A stretch of 64,000 nucleotides of DNA from NCBI GenBank assembly GCA_027214345.1, contig JAPWHR010000012.1, positions 62,001 through 126,000 of the forward strand, read 5' to 3'. Origin of the DNA: Comamonadaceae bacterium G21597-S1 (GTDB taxonomy: Bacteria > Pseudomonadota > Gammaproteobacteria > Burkholderiales > Burkholderiaceae_C). This document shows positions 17,001 through 25,134 of the stretch, piece by piece. Within the stretch, counting starts at the first letter, position 1, and the number at the start of each line of letters is the position of its first letter. The notes beneath the pieces were generated by a model that was not told the origin of the DNA, searched no databases, and saw only the letters and a program-made list of their open reading frames with translations. The translations under genes and the position numbers were made by a program.

Positions 17001-17930
17001 GACCAGCCAGCCCTGGCCCACCGGCCGCACCCAGGCATTGCCGGTCAGCAGCGTGCGTGGCGCCGCCGGCCACAAGGCTGCCAGGTCCAGATGGTTGAAC
17101 GAGGACTGTGCCCGCACCACCGGTTGCGTGGCCCAGGGGGCGATGTGGGCCGAAACCGTCGCCCGCATCGCGCTGGCCCGGGCCAGCGCCCCGGTGTTGC
17201 CCGGACCGGGCTGGAGCTGGGCCAGCAGGTCCAGCCGGGCATCGGTGCCGGCGAGAGTTCCGCGCAGCGTGGCCGAGGCCTCCAGGGCCACGGACCGGTC
17301 GTCGGCGATCGGTGCGGACACCGTTCCCTGCAGCAGCAGGTCCAGTGTCATCGGCGCGCGCGGCTGGAGGCTGAGCCGGCCCGCATAACGACCCTGCGCC
17401 ACGGCCAGCGAGTCGAGTTGCAGCTGGTGGCGATCGTCGGCATACCGGTAGGTGCCGTCCAGGTCGGTCACCTCGACCGGCGTGGCTCCCAGCAGCCGCA
17501 GCCGCGCGACCGAGAACGGCAGTTCCAGCTGCAGTGGCAACACCACCTCGGGCGGGGGTTGCGGCGCCGATGCGGGCCGCTGGTCGTCCACCTGCACGTC
17601 GGCGATCGACAGCGTCGTGAAACGCAGGCGGCGCTGCAGCAGGTCCATGGGTTGCCATGCGAACCGCAGCTCGCGCAGCTGCACGTCCAGGCCGTCGGAT
17701 TGCCAGCGCAGCGTGCCGATCCGCCCGCCGCCACGGATCGATCCGCTGACCTCCTGCATCTGCAGCGACTGGCCAGCTGGCAGGTATGGTTGTGCCTGCC
17801 GGAGCGCGGTTGCCAGCGAGCCTTCGGTACCGCTCCAGAACCAGGCTGCCAGCAGCAGCGCGCCACTGGCCACCAGCAGCAGCTCGAGCAGCCACACCAG
17901 GACGAAGGCGAATCGGCGCAGCAGTTGCAT
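14049..17930 (-). CDS. tamB: translocation and assembly module inner-membrane protein TamB
   Basis: A protein of 1293 residues. It begins MQLLRRFAFVLVW and has one N-terminal membrane anchor (about residues 5-30), followed by a very long beta-repeat body (AsmA/DUF490-type groove) and the conserved C-terminal TamB domain. That domain ends in a beta signal (FTLRARTG…LELIYKYSYD). TamB spans the periplasm and works with TamA in outer-membrane protein assembly and, in many species, phospholipid transport to the outer membrane. The start at 17930 is fixed by the TGATG overlap with tamA; the frame continues upstream without a stop but would sit inside tamA. Length agrees with the family (about 1250-1400). 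Confidence 0.93.
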   Translation of the reverse strand: MQLLRRFAFVLVWLLELLLVASGALLLAAWFWSGTEGSLATALRQAQPYLPAGQSLQMQEVSGSIRGGGRIGTLRWQSDGLDVQLRELRFAWQPMDLLQRRLRFTTLSIADVQVDDQRPASAPQPPPEVVLPLQLELPFSVARLRLLGATPVEVTDLDGTYRYADDRHQLQLDSLAVAQGRYAGRLSLQPRAPMTLDLLLQGTVSAPIADDRSVALEASATLRGTLAGTDARLDLLAQLQPGPGNTGALARASAMRATVSAHIAPWATQPVVRAQSSFNHLDLAALWPAAPRTLLTGNAWVRPVGQGWLVDFNLFNRAAGPWDKGQLPLDSAKGLVEWTANQWSVQSLNAETAGGRIRLQGKLADPAQLSANDGWQGLLQLQGINPALLHSRLEAVPLDGTLKARAQDKAVVFDLALQPAAGQPRASALRGVRLRDATASGRWADGWVRLDQLQVRTAQASIDGKVDVQIASRMARGQLQLVAPGLQARLSGQFGASAGDGELTARLADAAATRRWLARLPLVPAIVDDIDLQGSADIALRWNGGWDALQNPGRGPAPRIDASVDVPRMTVRLPGQASDQAVRLTEAVLRVSGRFDALELSARASAARAHQRLRLESAAGGGRDARGNWQATIRSLQLQVQDTQLPGPWNLALAQPVRADFAPATRQLQLGAVQARLTGPEPGATTLSLEPLRWQGGADGSLNSKGALRGLPMGWLTLLAQADLGAAGLSGNLVFDGEWDVTVSDRIRARASLARRSGDIRIQADGAVAGAAPAGAASTVNAGIRTLQLQVDADGDRVQAQFRWDSERAGNAQATFSTQLARDAQGQWQWSTDSPVQASLRARMPQVGVWSLLAPPGWRVRGTVDAHLDLGGSLRAPQWSGTLQASEMAVRSVVDGIEFGNGQLRASLQGQRLNIDSFSLQGAGGASGGELTATGFATWAAAPAGSDQTSPLQSIVLQIDAQAKALRVSARADRRLAVSGTLQAVLDKARLRVRGALVVDQALFILPDETAPSLGDDVVVLRKTTPANDATAKAAKARRRPAADGTNGAPKENTLESDLQVTLDLGNDFRVRGRGIDTKVAGELTLRSTLASGEAPTVTGMLRTVGGQYKAYGQQLEIERGQMRFSGAYDNPSLDILAIRPKLTQRVGVQISGTALLPRVRLYAEPDLPEAEKLAWLVLGRSAANGGAEAAVLQQAALALIGGQDSSGGIAGRLGLDELSFSGASEVGSSGAGAATVTLGKRISQNFYVAYERSLAGTLGTFSIFYDLSERFTLRARTGEKSALELIYKYSYD

Positions 17931-19801
17931 CAAAAGGTGAAGCCGACACTCAGGTGCAGGCGCAGATTGCGGGTATCCAGGCCGTAGGCCAGGTCGAGCT
18001 GCAGTGGTCCCACCGGGCTGCGGTATCGCACGCCGGCGCCGATGCCGACCTTGGCCTTGAGTGCCGAGGCCTTGTCGGCGACCGCACCGGCATCGATGAA
18101 GACCGTGCTTTCCCATTCGCTGGGCTGGCCGTCGATCAGGATCGGGCGCTGCCATTCGACGCTTGCGCCGGCCAGGTAACGGCCCGGGGTCGTGATGCCG
18201 TTGGCCTCGGATGCGCCGATGCTGTGGTACGAATACCCGCGCACGGTCGCGTCGCCGCCGGTGAGGAACAGCAAGGTGCTGGGCAAGCTGACGCCGTCTT
18301 TTGCCAACACCGCACCGGCTTGCGCGCGCACGGCGATGCGGCCGGCGTGGGCCTGCCGGTCGGTGTCCGAGGCGAGCGACCAGATACCCAGCCAGTTCAT
18401 GCGGGCGCGCGTGAACGGCTCACGCTGGCTGCCCAGCGTGTAGCCGCCGCCGAGTTCGACACCCAGGCCGTAACCGCTGGAGGGGTAGGGGAGCCGGTTG
18501 AACGCGCGCTGTGTCCAGGCGTAGTTGGCGCTGATGGTTTGCGCCGTCTCATGGTAGCCGGTGCCGTTGGTGGTGGCGCGGTCGTATTGGACATAGTAGT
18601 TGCGGTCGATGGCCTCGCCCCGTTGCAGCCGGCCTGCGCGCAGTTGCTGGCTGCGCACGCGCACGCTGGCCGCGTCTTCGTTCTTGAGCTGGCCGAACAG
18701 CTGCCACTGCCACAAGGACGCGTCGCGCGGCGCGGTCCATTCGCTCTGCACGGACTTGGTGTCGTTGTCGAGCAGCAGCTTGGACACGGCACGCCAGCCG
18801 AGCACCGGCATCTGGTGGTTCGTGTGTTCGGCCGACAGGCGCGCGCCGCTGTCGGTACTCACGCCCACGCCGAGTTCGATACTGTTGCGCCTGGCCTCGC
18901 TGACCGTGGCGATGATCGGTACGGCCTGCGGATCCCCCTGCGGATCGATCTCCAGCACCACCGAATTGAAATGGCCACTGTCCTGCAGGCGTTGCTGCGC
19001 CTCGATCAACGCCGATTGGTCGTAGACGGTGCCGGGCTTGAGCCGGGCGATCCGTTCGACCAGTTCCGGCTCGTAGCGCTGCAGGCCTTCGACCCGCATC
19101 GTGCCCAGGCGAAACGCCGGCCCGGAGGCCAGCGTGACGCTGAGCCGGGCCACGTGTTGTTCCGGGTCGATCTCGGCGCGGCTGGCAGCGATGCGGCCGA
19201 GCGGGTAGCGCCGGGCGGCCAGCAGGCGAAGGCTTTGCGTCTTGGCGTCATCCCAGGCTTGCTGGGTGAACGGCTTTCCGGCCGGCAGCGTCCAGCCGTC
19301 GCGGATGGACAAACGCTGGACCGCGGCCGCGGGATCGTCGGCAATAGCACCGTCGAACGAGACCGCGACCGATTCCACCACCGTCGCCGGGCCGGGCGTG
19401 ACGGCGATGCGCACGATGCGGGTGGTCTGCGTGCCGGCGACGGCCCGGTCGCGTTCGATATTGACCTCCGGCGAGAAATACCCCAGCGTCCCGAGCAGGT
19501 CGCGCACATTGCGGTCGGCGGCAATGGACAGGCGTTCGAGCTCGGTGTCGTCCAGGTCGGCCAGCGTGCGGTAACGCATCAGGTCGAGGTGGCGTTCCAG
19601 GTAATCCCGGATCTCGTCCGGGGCCCGCACGTCGACCACGAAGGCCTGCACCGCTGGCGTTTCGGCGGTGGCGCCCGTGGCGTCGGCAGAGGCGGGGGTC
19701 GAACGGCTCGGCGGCTGTGCCGGGGTCGCGCAACCGGCGGCGAGTGTGCACGCGACAAGTAGTGCGGTGAGCACGCGCCCGCCTACCCATCGATTGGTCA
19801 T
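17930..19801 (-). CDS. tamA: autotransporter assembly complex protein TamA (Omp85 family)
   Basis: A 623-residue Omp85 protein with an N-terminal signal, POTRA-type repeats to about residue 300 (YFSPEVNIERD, LRLLAARRYPLGRI, LQRYEPELVERI) and a 16-strand barrel ending in LRLHLSVGFTF, a proper terminal-Phe beta signal. It also carries the barrel-loop motif RGYSYHSIG. It inserts or folds outer-membrane proteins together with TamB, encoded immediately downstream with a one-base overlap. The signal ends LAAGC (Cys24), which resembles a lipobox, unusual for TamA. It starts 4 nt after a CoxE-like VWA gene, so it is likely part of a longer operon. Confidence 0.92.
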   Translation of the reverse strand: MTNRWVGGRVLTALLVACTLAAGCATPAQPPSRSTPASADATGATAETPAVQAFVVDVRAPDEIRDYLERHLDLMRYRTLADLDDTELERLSIAADRNVRDLLGTLGYFSPEVNIERDRAVAGTQTTRIVRIAVTPGPATVVESVAVSFDGAIADDPAAAVQRLSIRDGWTLPAGKPFTQQAWDDAKTQSLRLLAARRYPLGRIAASRAEIDPEQHVARLSVTLASGPAFRLGTMRVEGLQRYEPELVERIARLKPGTVYDQSALIEAQQRLQDSGHFNSVVLEIDPQGDPQAVPIIATVSEARRNSIELGVGVSTDSGARLSAEHTNHQMPVLGWRAVSKLLLDNDTKSVQSEWTAPRDASLWQWQLFGQLKNEDAASVRVRSQQLRAGRLQRGEAIDRNYYVQYDRATTNGTGYHETAQTISANYAWTQRAFNRLPYPSSGYGLGVELGGGYTLGSQREPFTRARMNWLGIWSLASDTDRQAHAGRIAVRAQAGAVLAKDGVSLPSTLLFLTGGDATVRGYSYHSIGASEANGITTPGRYLAGASVEWQRPILIDGQPSEWESTVFIDAGAVADKASALKAKVGIGAGVRYRSPVGPLQLDLAYGLDTRNLRLHLSVGFTF

Positions 19802-19805
19802 GGGA

Positions 19806-21020
19806 CTATTTTGACAGCAGTCGCATGGCCTCTTCCAGACCCTTGATGGTGAGGGGGTACATGCGCTGGTTCATCAGCTGCTGGACCACGCTGATGCTTT
19901 GCCGGTATTGCCACACGCCCTGGGGTTCGGGATTGATCCACACGAATTTCGGGAACGCGTTGGTCAGGCGCTGCAGCCATTCGGCGCCGGCTTCCTCGTT
20001 GTTGTACTCGACGCTGCCGCCGGGCTGCAGGATCTCGTACGGGCTCATCGTCGCGTCGCCGATGAAGATCAGCTTGTAGTCCTTGTTGTACTTGCGGATG
20101 ATGTCCCAGGTGGCGAACTTCTCGGAGAAGCGGCGCCGGTTGTTCTTCCACATGAAGTCGTAGACGCAGTTGTGGAAGTAGTAGAACTCCATGTGCTTGA
20201 ACTCGGACTTGGTGGCCGAGAACATCTCCTCGACCCGCGCGATGTGTTCGTCCATCGTGCCCCCGACGTCCATCAGCAGCAGCACCTTCACGTTGTTGTG
20301 GCGCTCGGGCACCATCTTGATGTCGAGCCAGCCGGCATTGGCCGCGGTCGAGCGGATGGTGTCGTCCAGGTCGAGCTCTTCTTCGTGGCCTTCGCGCGCG
20401 AACTTGCGCAGCCGGCGCAGCGCGACCTTGATGTTGCGCGTGCCCAGCTCCTGGGTGTCGTCGTAGTCCTTGTAGGCGCGCTGGTCCCAGACCTTGACCG
20501 CACTGCGGTTGCGGCTCTTCTCCTGGCCGATGCGGATGCCCTGCGGGTTGAATCCGTTGGCGCCGAACGGCGAGGTGCCGCCGGTGCCTATCATGCGGCT
20601 GCCGCCTTCGTGGCGCTCCTTCTGTTCCTCGAAACGCTTCTTCAGCGTCTCCATGAGCTCGTCCCAGCCCATCTTCTCGATCTTCGCCTTTTCCTCCGGG
20701 CTCAGGTTGAGCTCCAGGTTCTTGCGCAGCCACTCGAGGGGAATGTCCCGGGTGAAGTCGGCCAGCATCTCGACGCCCTTGAAATAGGCGGAGAAGGCCC
20801 GGTCGAACTTGTCGTAGTGCTTCTCGTCCTTCACCAGCGTGGTCCGGCTCAGGTAGTAGAAGTCGTCGATCCTGTAGCCCGAAGGCGCGTCGGCCTCACC
20901 GTCCTGGGTCGTGTTGGGCCCGACCACGCCTTCCTTGAGCGCTTCGAGCAGGACCAGGTATTCCTTGACGGAGACCGGCAGCTTGGCCGAGCGCAGGGTG
21001 TAGAAGAAATCGATCAGCAT
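19806..21020 (-). CDS. VWA domain-containing CoxE-like protein
   Basis: A 404-residue protein of the CoxE/VWA-containing group that works with MoxR-type AAA+ ATPases. The N-terminal 100 residues are the conserved helical part (FFYTLRSAKLPVSVKEYL), a charged linker follows, and a von Willebrand A domain starts near 245. The MIDAS motif reads DVGGT (Asp251–Thr255) rather than DxSxS, the form usual for this subfamily. Such pairs act as metal-insertion or complex-maturation chaperones. Six nt separate it from the acetyltransferase gene and four nt from tamA, so it is in the middle of an operon. Confidence 0.88.
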   Translation of the reverse strand: MLIDFFYTLRSAKLPVSVKEYLVLLEALKEGVVGPNTTQDGEADAPSGYRIDDFYYLSRTTLVKDEKHYDKFDRAFSAYFKGVEMLADFTRDIPLEWLRKNLELNLSPEEKAKIEKMGWDELMETLKKRFEEQKERHEGGSRMIGTGGTSPFGANGFNPQGIRIGQEKSRNRSAVKVWDQRAYKDYDDTQELGTRNIKVALRRLRKFAREGHEEELDLDDTIRSTAANAGWLDIKMVPERHNNVKVLLLMDVGGTMDEHIARVEEMFSATKSEFKHMEFYYFHNCVYDFMWKNNRRRFSEKFATWDIIRKYNKDYKLIFIGDATMSPYEILQPGGSVEYNNEEAGAEWLQRLTNAFPKFVWINPEPQGVWQYRQSISVVQQLMNQRMYPLTIKGLEEAMRLLSK

Positions 21021-21026
21021 GGCTTT

Positions 21027-21623
21027 TCAGTTCCGCGGCTTGTCGCGCAGGTACAGCAGTTGCGCCTTCGCCTCCGGCCATTCGCCGGCGCGCATGCTGT
21101 AGATCACGGTGTCGCGAATGGTTCCGTCGCGGCGCGGCGCATGGCCGCGGATCACGCCGTCGAGCTTGGCGCCCAGGCGCTCGATCGCGCGTTGCGACGC
21201 GAAATTGAAGTTGTCTGTGCGCCAGCCCACCACGTGGCAACCCAGCGTGTCGAAGGCATGGCCCATCAGCAGCAGCTTGCAGGTGGTGTTGACATGGGTG
21301 CGCTGGCTCGACCTGGCGTACCAGGTGTAGCCGATCTCGACGCGTTTCACGTTCGCCAGGATGTCGTGGTAGCTGCTGGAGCCGAGCACGGTGCCGGTGG
21401 CCTGGTCCCGCACGACGAACGCAAAACGGTTGCCGGCCTCACGCATTTCCAGCGCGTCCTCGATGTAGCGTCGAACCTGGTCGGGCTCCGGAACGGAGGT
21501 GATGCGCAGGCGCCAGAGTTCGCCGTCCATGGCTGCGGTGCGCAGCCCCTCTTCATGTTCCAGGCCCATGGGCACCAGTTCGATGCCGCGCTCGCTCAAG
21601 GTGACCGGATTGACGAATGCCAT
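21027..21623 (-). CDS. GNAT family N-acetyltransferase (RimJ/RimL-like)
   Basis: A 198-residue GNAT protein with the RimJ/RimL arrangement: VPMGLEHEEGL near the N-terminus, then FAFVVRDQATGTVLGSSSYHD, VEIGYTWYARSSQRTHVN (acetyl-CoA loop), LGCHVVGWRTDNFNFASQRAIERLGA and DGVIRGH. The family acetylates ribosomal-protein N-termini, aminoacyl compounds or small amines; the substrate is unknown. It sits between the MoxR ATPase (30 nt) and the VWA protein (6 nt), an odd insertion into an otherwise standard pair. Confidence 0.88.
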   Translation of the reverse strand: MAFVNPVTLSERGIELVPMGLEHEEGLRTAAMDGELWRLRITSVPEPDQVRRYIEDALEMREAGNRFAFVVRDQATGTVLGSSSYHDILANVKRVEIGYTWYARSSQRTHVNTTCKLLLMGHAFDTLGCHVVGWRTDNFNFASQRAIERLGAKLDGVIRGHAPRRDGTIRDTVIYSMRAGEWPEAKAQLLYLRDKPRN

Positions 21624-21653
21624 TGGAGAATGCTCCTGCCGCCGCGTGTCGCT

Positions 21654-22496
21654 TCAGCGGTTGTGCCGCTGCATGAACACCAGTTTCTCGAACAAGGTCA
21701 CGTCCTGCTCGTTCTTGAGCAGCGCACCGACCAGGGGCGGTACCGCGACCTTCTCGTCCTTGTTGTGCAGCGCCTCGGCGGGAATCTCCTCGGCCAGCAG
21801 CAGCTTGAGCCAGTCGAGCAGTTCGCTGGTCGAGGGTTTCTTCTTCAGGCCGGGCAGGTTGCGCACGTCGTAGAAGGTCTTCATCGCCGCATTGAGCAGC
21901 TCCTTCTTGAGGCCGGGGAAATGCACGTCGACGATGCTCTGCATGGTCTCGGCATCCGGGAACTTGATGTAGTGGAAGAAGCAGCGGCGCAGGAAGGCGT
22001 CGGGCAGTTCCTTCTCGTTGTTCGAGGTGATGAACACCAGCGGCCGGTGCTTGGCCCGCACCAGCTCGCGGGTCTCGTAGCAGTAGAACTCCATGCGATC
22101 GAGCTCGCGCAACAGGTCGTTGGGAAACTCGATGTCGGCCTTGTCGATCTCGTCGATCAGCAGCGCCACCGGCTCGTCGGCGGTGAAGGCCTGCCACAAC
22201 ACGCCGCGCACGATGTAGTTGTGGATGTCCTTGACCTTTTCGTCGCCCAGTTGCGAGTCGCGCAGGCGACTGACCGCATCGTATTCGTACAGGCCCTGCT
22301 GCGCCTTGGTGGTGGACTTGACGTGCCACTGCAGCAGCGGCAGGTTCAGGGCCGAGGCGACTTCCTCGGCCAGCATGGTCTTGCCGGTACCGGGTTCGCC
22401 CTTGACCAGCAAGGGGCGCTTGAGCGTGATGGCGGCATTGACCGACAGCATCAGGTCCTGGGTGGCGACGTAGTTTTTGGTTCCGTGGAATTTCAT
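21654..22496 (-). CDS. MoxR family AAA+ ATPase
   Basis: A protein of 280 residues with Walker A GEPGTGKT (33-40), Walker B LLIDEID (Asp115–Glu116), sensor 1 ITSNNEKELPDAFLRR and an arginine finger. It is a MoxR-type chaperone ATPase, expected to form a hexamer that acts with the VWA protein encoded two genes downstream. The start MKFHGTKNY at 22496 is preferred; a longer in-frame start crosses the divergent promoter region. First gene of the minus-strand run moxR–GNAT–VWA–tamA–tamB. Confidence 0.9.
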   Translation of the reverse strand: MKFHGTKNYVATQDLMLSVNAAITLKRPLLVKGEPGTGKTMLAEEVASALNLPLLQWHVKSTTKAQQGLYEYDAVSRLRDSQLGDEKVKDIHNYIVRGVLWQAFTADEPVALLIDEIDKADIEFPNDLLRELDRMEFYCYETRELVRAKHRPLVFITSNNEKELPDAFLRRCFFHYIKFPDAETMQSIVDVHFPGLKKELLNAAMKTFYDVRNLPGLKKKPSTSELLDWLKLLLAEEIPAEALHNKDEKVAVPPLVGALLKNEQDVTLFEKLVFMQRHNR

Positions 22497-22525
22497 GGTG
22501 GGATTGCTGCGACGGCACAGGCGCC

Positions 22526-22554
22526 GGTCGGTGGGAATGGCGGGTCGATATAAT
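22526..22554 (+). promoter_or_regulatory. promoter of the diheme cytochrome gene
   Basis: A perfect TATAAT at 22549-22554 lies 46 nt upstream of the cytochrome ATG in the divergent gap with moxR. The -35 region (GGTCGG at 17-bp spacing) is poor, so an activator may assist. Confidence 0.6.
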
Positions 22555-22600
22555 CGGCCGGGTTTGGATTTACCGGCCCTTCTTTGATTGTCTTCGCAAA

Positions 22601-23266
22601 ATGAATAAGCTGTTGTCGTCTCTGATATTGCTCGTTGTCGCGTCCGTGACGATGTCATCCGCCAACGCGCAGGAGGTCAAGGGCGACGCCGCCAAAGGCG
22701 AAGGCAAGATCGCGATGTGTATCGGCTGTCACGGCATCAAGGGCTACCAGGCCAGCTTTCCGGAAGTCTACAAGGTCCCGATGATCTCGGGCCAGGGCGC
22801 CAAGTACATCGCAGCGGCACTGCTCGCCTACCAGAAGGGCGAGCGCAAGCACCCGTCGATGCGGGGTATTGCCGAGGGCTTGACGGAGCAGGATATCGCC
22901 GATATTTCCGCCTATTACGAAGCCAGCGGCCACCATGATGGCGCGCCGCCCGCGGCCGCGGCCGCGCCGGCCACCGGCAAGGTCGCCGAACTGCTCACCA
23001 AGGGTGCATGCGCATCCTGCCACGGCGAGAACCTGAACAAGCCGATCGATCCGTCCTACCCCAAGATCGCCGGGCAACACGCCGACTACCTGTTCGTCGC
23101 GCTCAAGTCCTACAAGACCGAAGGCCGTGCCACCTGGGGCCGCTCCAACGGCGTGATGGCCGGAATCGCCAAGCAGTTCACCAATGCGGAGCTCAAGGAG
23201 CTGGCGAAATACGTGCATTCGCTGCCGGGCGAACTGCAGACCGTGCCGCAGGCGAAGTTCAAGTAG
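22601..23266 (+). CDS. diheme c-type cytochrome (cytochrome c4 type)
   Basis: A 221-residue periplasmic protein with a signal peptide (cleavage near ANA-QE, residue 23) and two cytochrome c domains joined by an Ala/Pro linker. Haem sites are CIGCH (Cys40/Cys43/His44) and CASCH (Cys137/Cys140/His141), each with a later Met ligand context (HPSMRGIA, GVMAGIA). Cytochromes c4 carry electrons to cytochrome c oxidases; an aa3 oxidase operon lies 12 kb away. It is transcribed divergently from moxR from a clear TATAAT promoter. Confidence 0.92.
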   Translation: MNKLLSSLILLVVASVTMSSANAQEVKGDAAKGEGKIAMCIGCHGIKGYQASFPEVYKVPMISGQGAKYIAAALLAYQKGERKHPSMRGIAEGLTEQDIADISAYYEASGHHDGAPPAAAAAPATGKVAELLTKGACASCHGENLNKPIDPSYPKIAGQHADYLFVALKSYKTEGRATWGRSNGVMAGIAKQFTNAELKELAKYVHSLPGELQTVPQAKFK

Positions 23267-23307
23267 CCATTGTCCCCCTGCCGGGCGCCGCCAGGCGGCG
23301 CGCCCGC

Positions 23308-23745
23308 TCAGTCGTGTGTGGCGTGCCGCTGCACGCAGCCGATATAGGCCTCGCCGTCCGGCGGGCGTCCGGCGCGCTGGCTTTCCCAGATCATCTTTCC
23401 CAGGCAGTCCATGGCGGCATGATGCGCCTCATGCAGTGAATTGCGCCGGTGTGTCAGCAGCTCGACCGCCTGGCGAATGCCGCGCGGCTGGTCGATCGAG
23501 CACTGCTCGCTGATCGACAGGTGCATGGACAGGTGCAGGAACGGATTGGTGCGGCTGTCGCTGACCTCCTGCATGGAGCGCAGTGCCGCATCCAGGTCCG
23601 CCAGCTCGGCATGGTATTCGGGGTGCTCGGCGATCCAGCCGCTGGCCAGCGTCTCGATCGCATCGAGCGGCTGGCCGCCGCGGGCCTTGGCGTAGACGCC
23701 GCAGAAGAATCGGCGCACATCGGCTTGGGACGGTTGCATCAACAT
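23308..23745 (-). CDS. DUF1841 family protein
   Basis: A protein of 145 residues. It contains the DUF1841 hallmarks NPFLHLSMHLSISEQ and the helical C-terminal part HEAHHAAMDCLGKMIWESQR. The several conserved His and the Cys suggest a metal site (inference); no biochemical function is established. Start MLMQPSQ at 23745 is preceded 7 nt upstream by CACAAT, a -10-like box, with no ribosome site, so it may be leaderless. Convergent with the cytochrome gene, with a GC-rich hairpin in the 41-nt gap. Confidence 0.85.
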   Translation of the reverse strand: MLMQPSQADVRRFFCGVYAKARGGQPLDAIETLASGWIAEHPEYHAELADLDAALRSMQEVSDSRTNPFLHLSMHLSISEQCSIDQPRGIRQAVELLTHRRNSLHEAHHAAMDCLGKMIWESQRAGRPPDGEAYIGCVQRHATHD

Positions 23746-23879
23746 GGCCGGTATTGTGCCCGCCGCGCGACAGCCAGCACCACGGACCGGCCGGCACCCG
23801 TTACAGTCTGGCCTCCATCGGGTTGGCGTCTTGCCCGCCCGGTCCGCAACCGTGTCCCTGCGCGCCCATCCTGTTCCCG

Positions 23880-24425
23880 ATGCCATCGAACCCGCTTGAA
23901 GTCCGCCTGCTGGGCGCCGACGATGCGCCGGCGTACCACCTGTTGCGCTTGCGCGGCCTGCGCGAATACCCCGAGGCCTTCACCTCGAGCGCCGAGCAGG
24001 AGGCCGGCAAGCCTCTGGAATGGTCGCAACGCAGGCTGACGCCGGATGCGGCGCGGCCCCACGACTTCTTCCTGGGCGCGTTTCGCGCCGGCGTGTTGTG
24101 TGGTGTCGTCGGGCTGCAAGGCCGTTATCGGCCGAAGGAGTTCCACAATGCGACGCTGGTCGGCATGGTGGTGGCGCCCGAACATGCCGGTCTCGGCGTG
24201 GGCCGGGCATTGGTCGAGGCGCTGGTGCAGCATGCGCGGCGGTTGCCGTCGCTCGAGCAGATCGACCTGACCGTCACCGCGGGCAACGATCGCGCATGCG
24301 TGTTGTACGAGCGTTGCGGTTTTGCGCGGGTCGGGTTGTTGCCGCGCGCGATCCGTGTCGACGGGCGTTACCACGACAAGCTGCAGATGCAGCTGCGCCT
24401 GGGTGATGGCGTGGGCCCGTCCTGA
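23880..24425 (+). CDS. GNAT family N-acetyltransferase
   Basis: A protein of 181 residues with the complete GNAT core: VRLLGADDAPAYHLLRLRGL at the N-terminus, LVGMVVAPEHAGLGVGRALVEAL (acetyl-CoA pyrophosphate loop) and LTVTAGNDRACVLYERCGF. It resembles small-molecule or protein N-acetyltransferases; substrate unknown. It stands alone, convergent with the TRIC channel gene. Confidence 0.88.
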   Translation: MPSNPLEVRLLGADDAPAYHLLRLRGLREYPEAFTSSAEQEAGKPLEWSQRRLTPDAARPHDFFLGAFRAGVLCGVVGLQGRYRPKEFHNATLVGMVVAPEHAGLGVGRALVEALVQHARRLPSLEQIDLTVTAGNDRACVLYERCGFARVGLLPRAIRVDGRYHDKLQMQLRLGDGVGPS

Positions 24426-24478
24426 CGATGGTCAGGCTCCGTGGCCTGCATGCTGACTGGCCACCACGGCTGGCGGAC

Positions 24479-25117
24479 TCAGACGCGCCAGGCGGGCAAT
24501 TCCAGGTCGCGCCAGACGGCAATCGCCCGCAGGCCGGCCGTCACGCCGACGCAGGCGACCAGCGCCAGCCAGCCGGGCGTGGCCAGTTGCCACAGGCCGA
24601 CGTAGACCCAGCCGCCGATGAAGGCGCACACGGCATACGGCCGATGGTCCTTGAACGCACTGGGAATCTCGTTGCACACCATGTCGCGCAACACGCCGCC
24701 GAACACGCCGGTGATGATGCCCATCAACACCGCCACCACGGCCGGCATCTGCAGCAGCAGCGCCTGGTGCACGCCGGTGGCCGCAAACAGGCCCAGGCCC
24801 AGCGCATCCGGCCATTGGATGGCCCGCTCGGTCAAGCGGAAATGTCGCTGGCGCAGGAATACCATGGCCAGCACGCACAAGCCCAGTACACCCCACAAGA
24901 CCTCGACATGACGCACCCAGAAAAACGGCCGCTGGTCGAGCAGCAGGTCGCGCAAGGTGCCGCCGCCGAACGCGGCCAGGAAGCCGACCACACACACGCC
25001 CACGGCGTCGAGCCGCTTGCGCGCGGCCTCCAGCACGCCGGACAACGCGAACGCCGCGGTGGCGCCGAGTTCGACCAGCAACCGCACCGTCTCGCCCCAA
25101 GTCTGTACATCCTGCAT
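24479..25117 (-). CDS. trimeric intracellular cation (TRIC) channel family protein
   Basis: A 212-residue membrane protein with seven predicted helices in two repeats. Each repeat carries the TRIC/UPF0126 motif: GFLAAFGGGTLRDLLLDQRPFFWV and GIITGVFGGVLRDMVCNEIPSAF. Bacterial homologues (YicG-like) form monovalent-cation channels. It starts 6 nt after a GACAAT box without a ribosome site, another likely leaderless gene, and diverges from the TauE/SafE gene. Confidence 0.9.
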   Translation of the reverse strand: MQDVQTWGETVRLLVELGATAAFALSGVLEAARKRLDAVGVCVVGFLAAFGGGTLRDLLLDQRPFFWVRHVEVLWGVLGLCVLAMVFLRQRHFRLTERAIQWPDALGLGLFAATGVHQALLLQMPAVVAVLMGIITGVFGGVLRDMVCNEIPSAFKDHRPYAVCAFIGGWVYVGLWQLATPGWLALVACVGVTAGLRAIAVWRDLELPAWRV

Positions 25118-25134
25118 GCGGGGATTGTCGCGCC

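Noticed and set aside
14586-17987. 1133-codon open frame on the plus strand opposite tamB
   Set aside because: Low-complexity Gln/Ala/Gly/Arg sequence without family features, fully covered by tamB, whose motifs and length are convincing.
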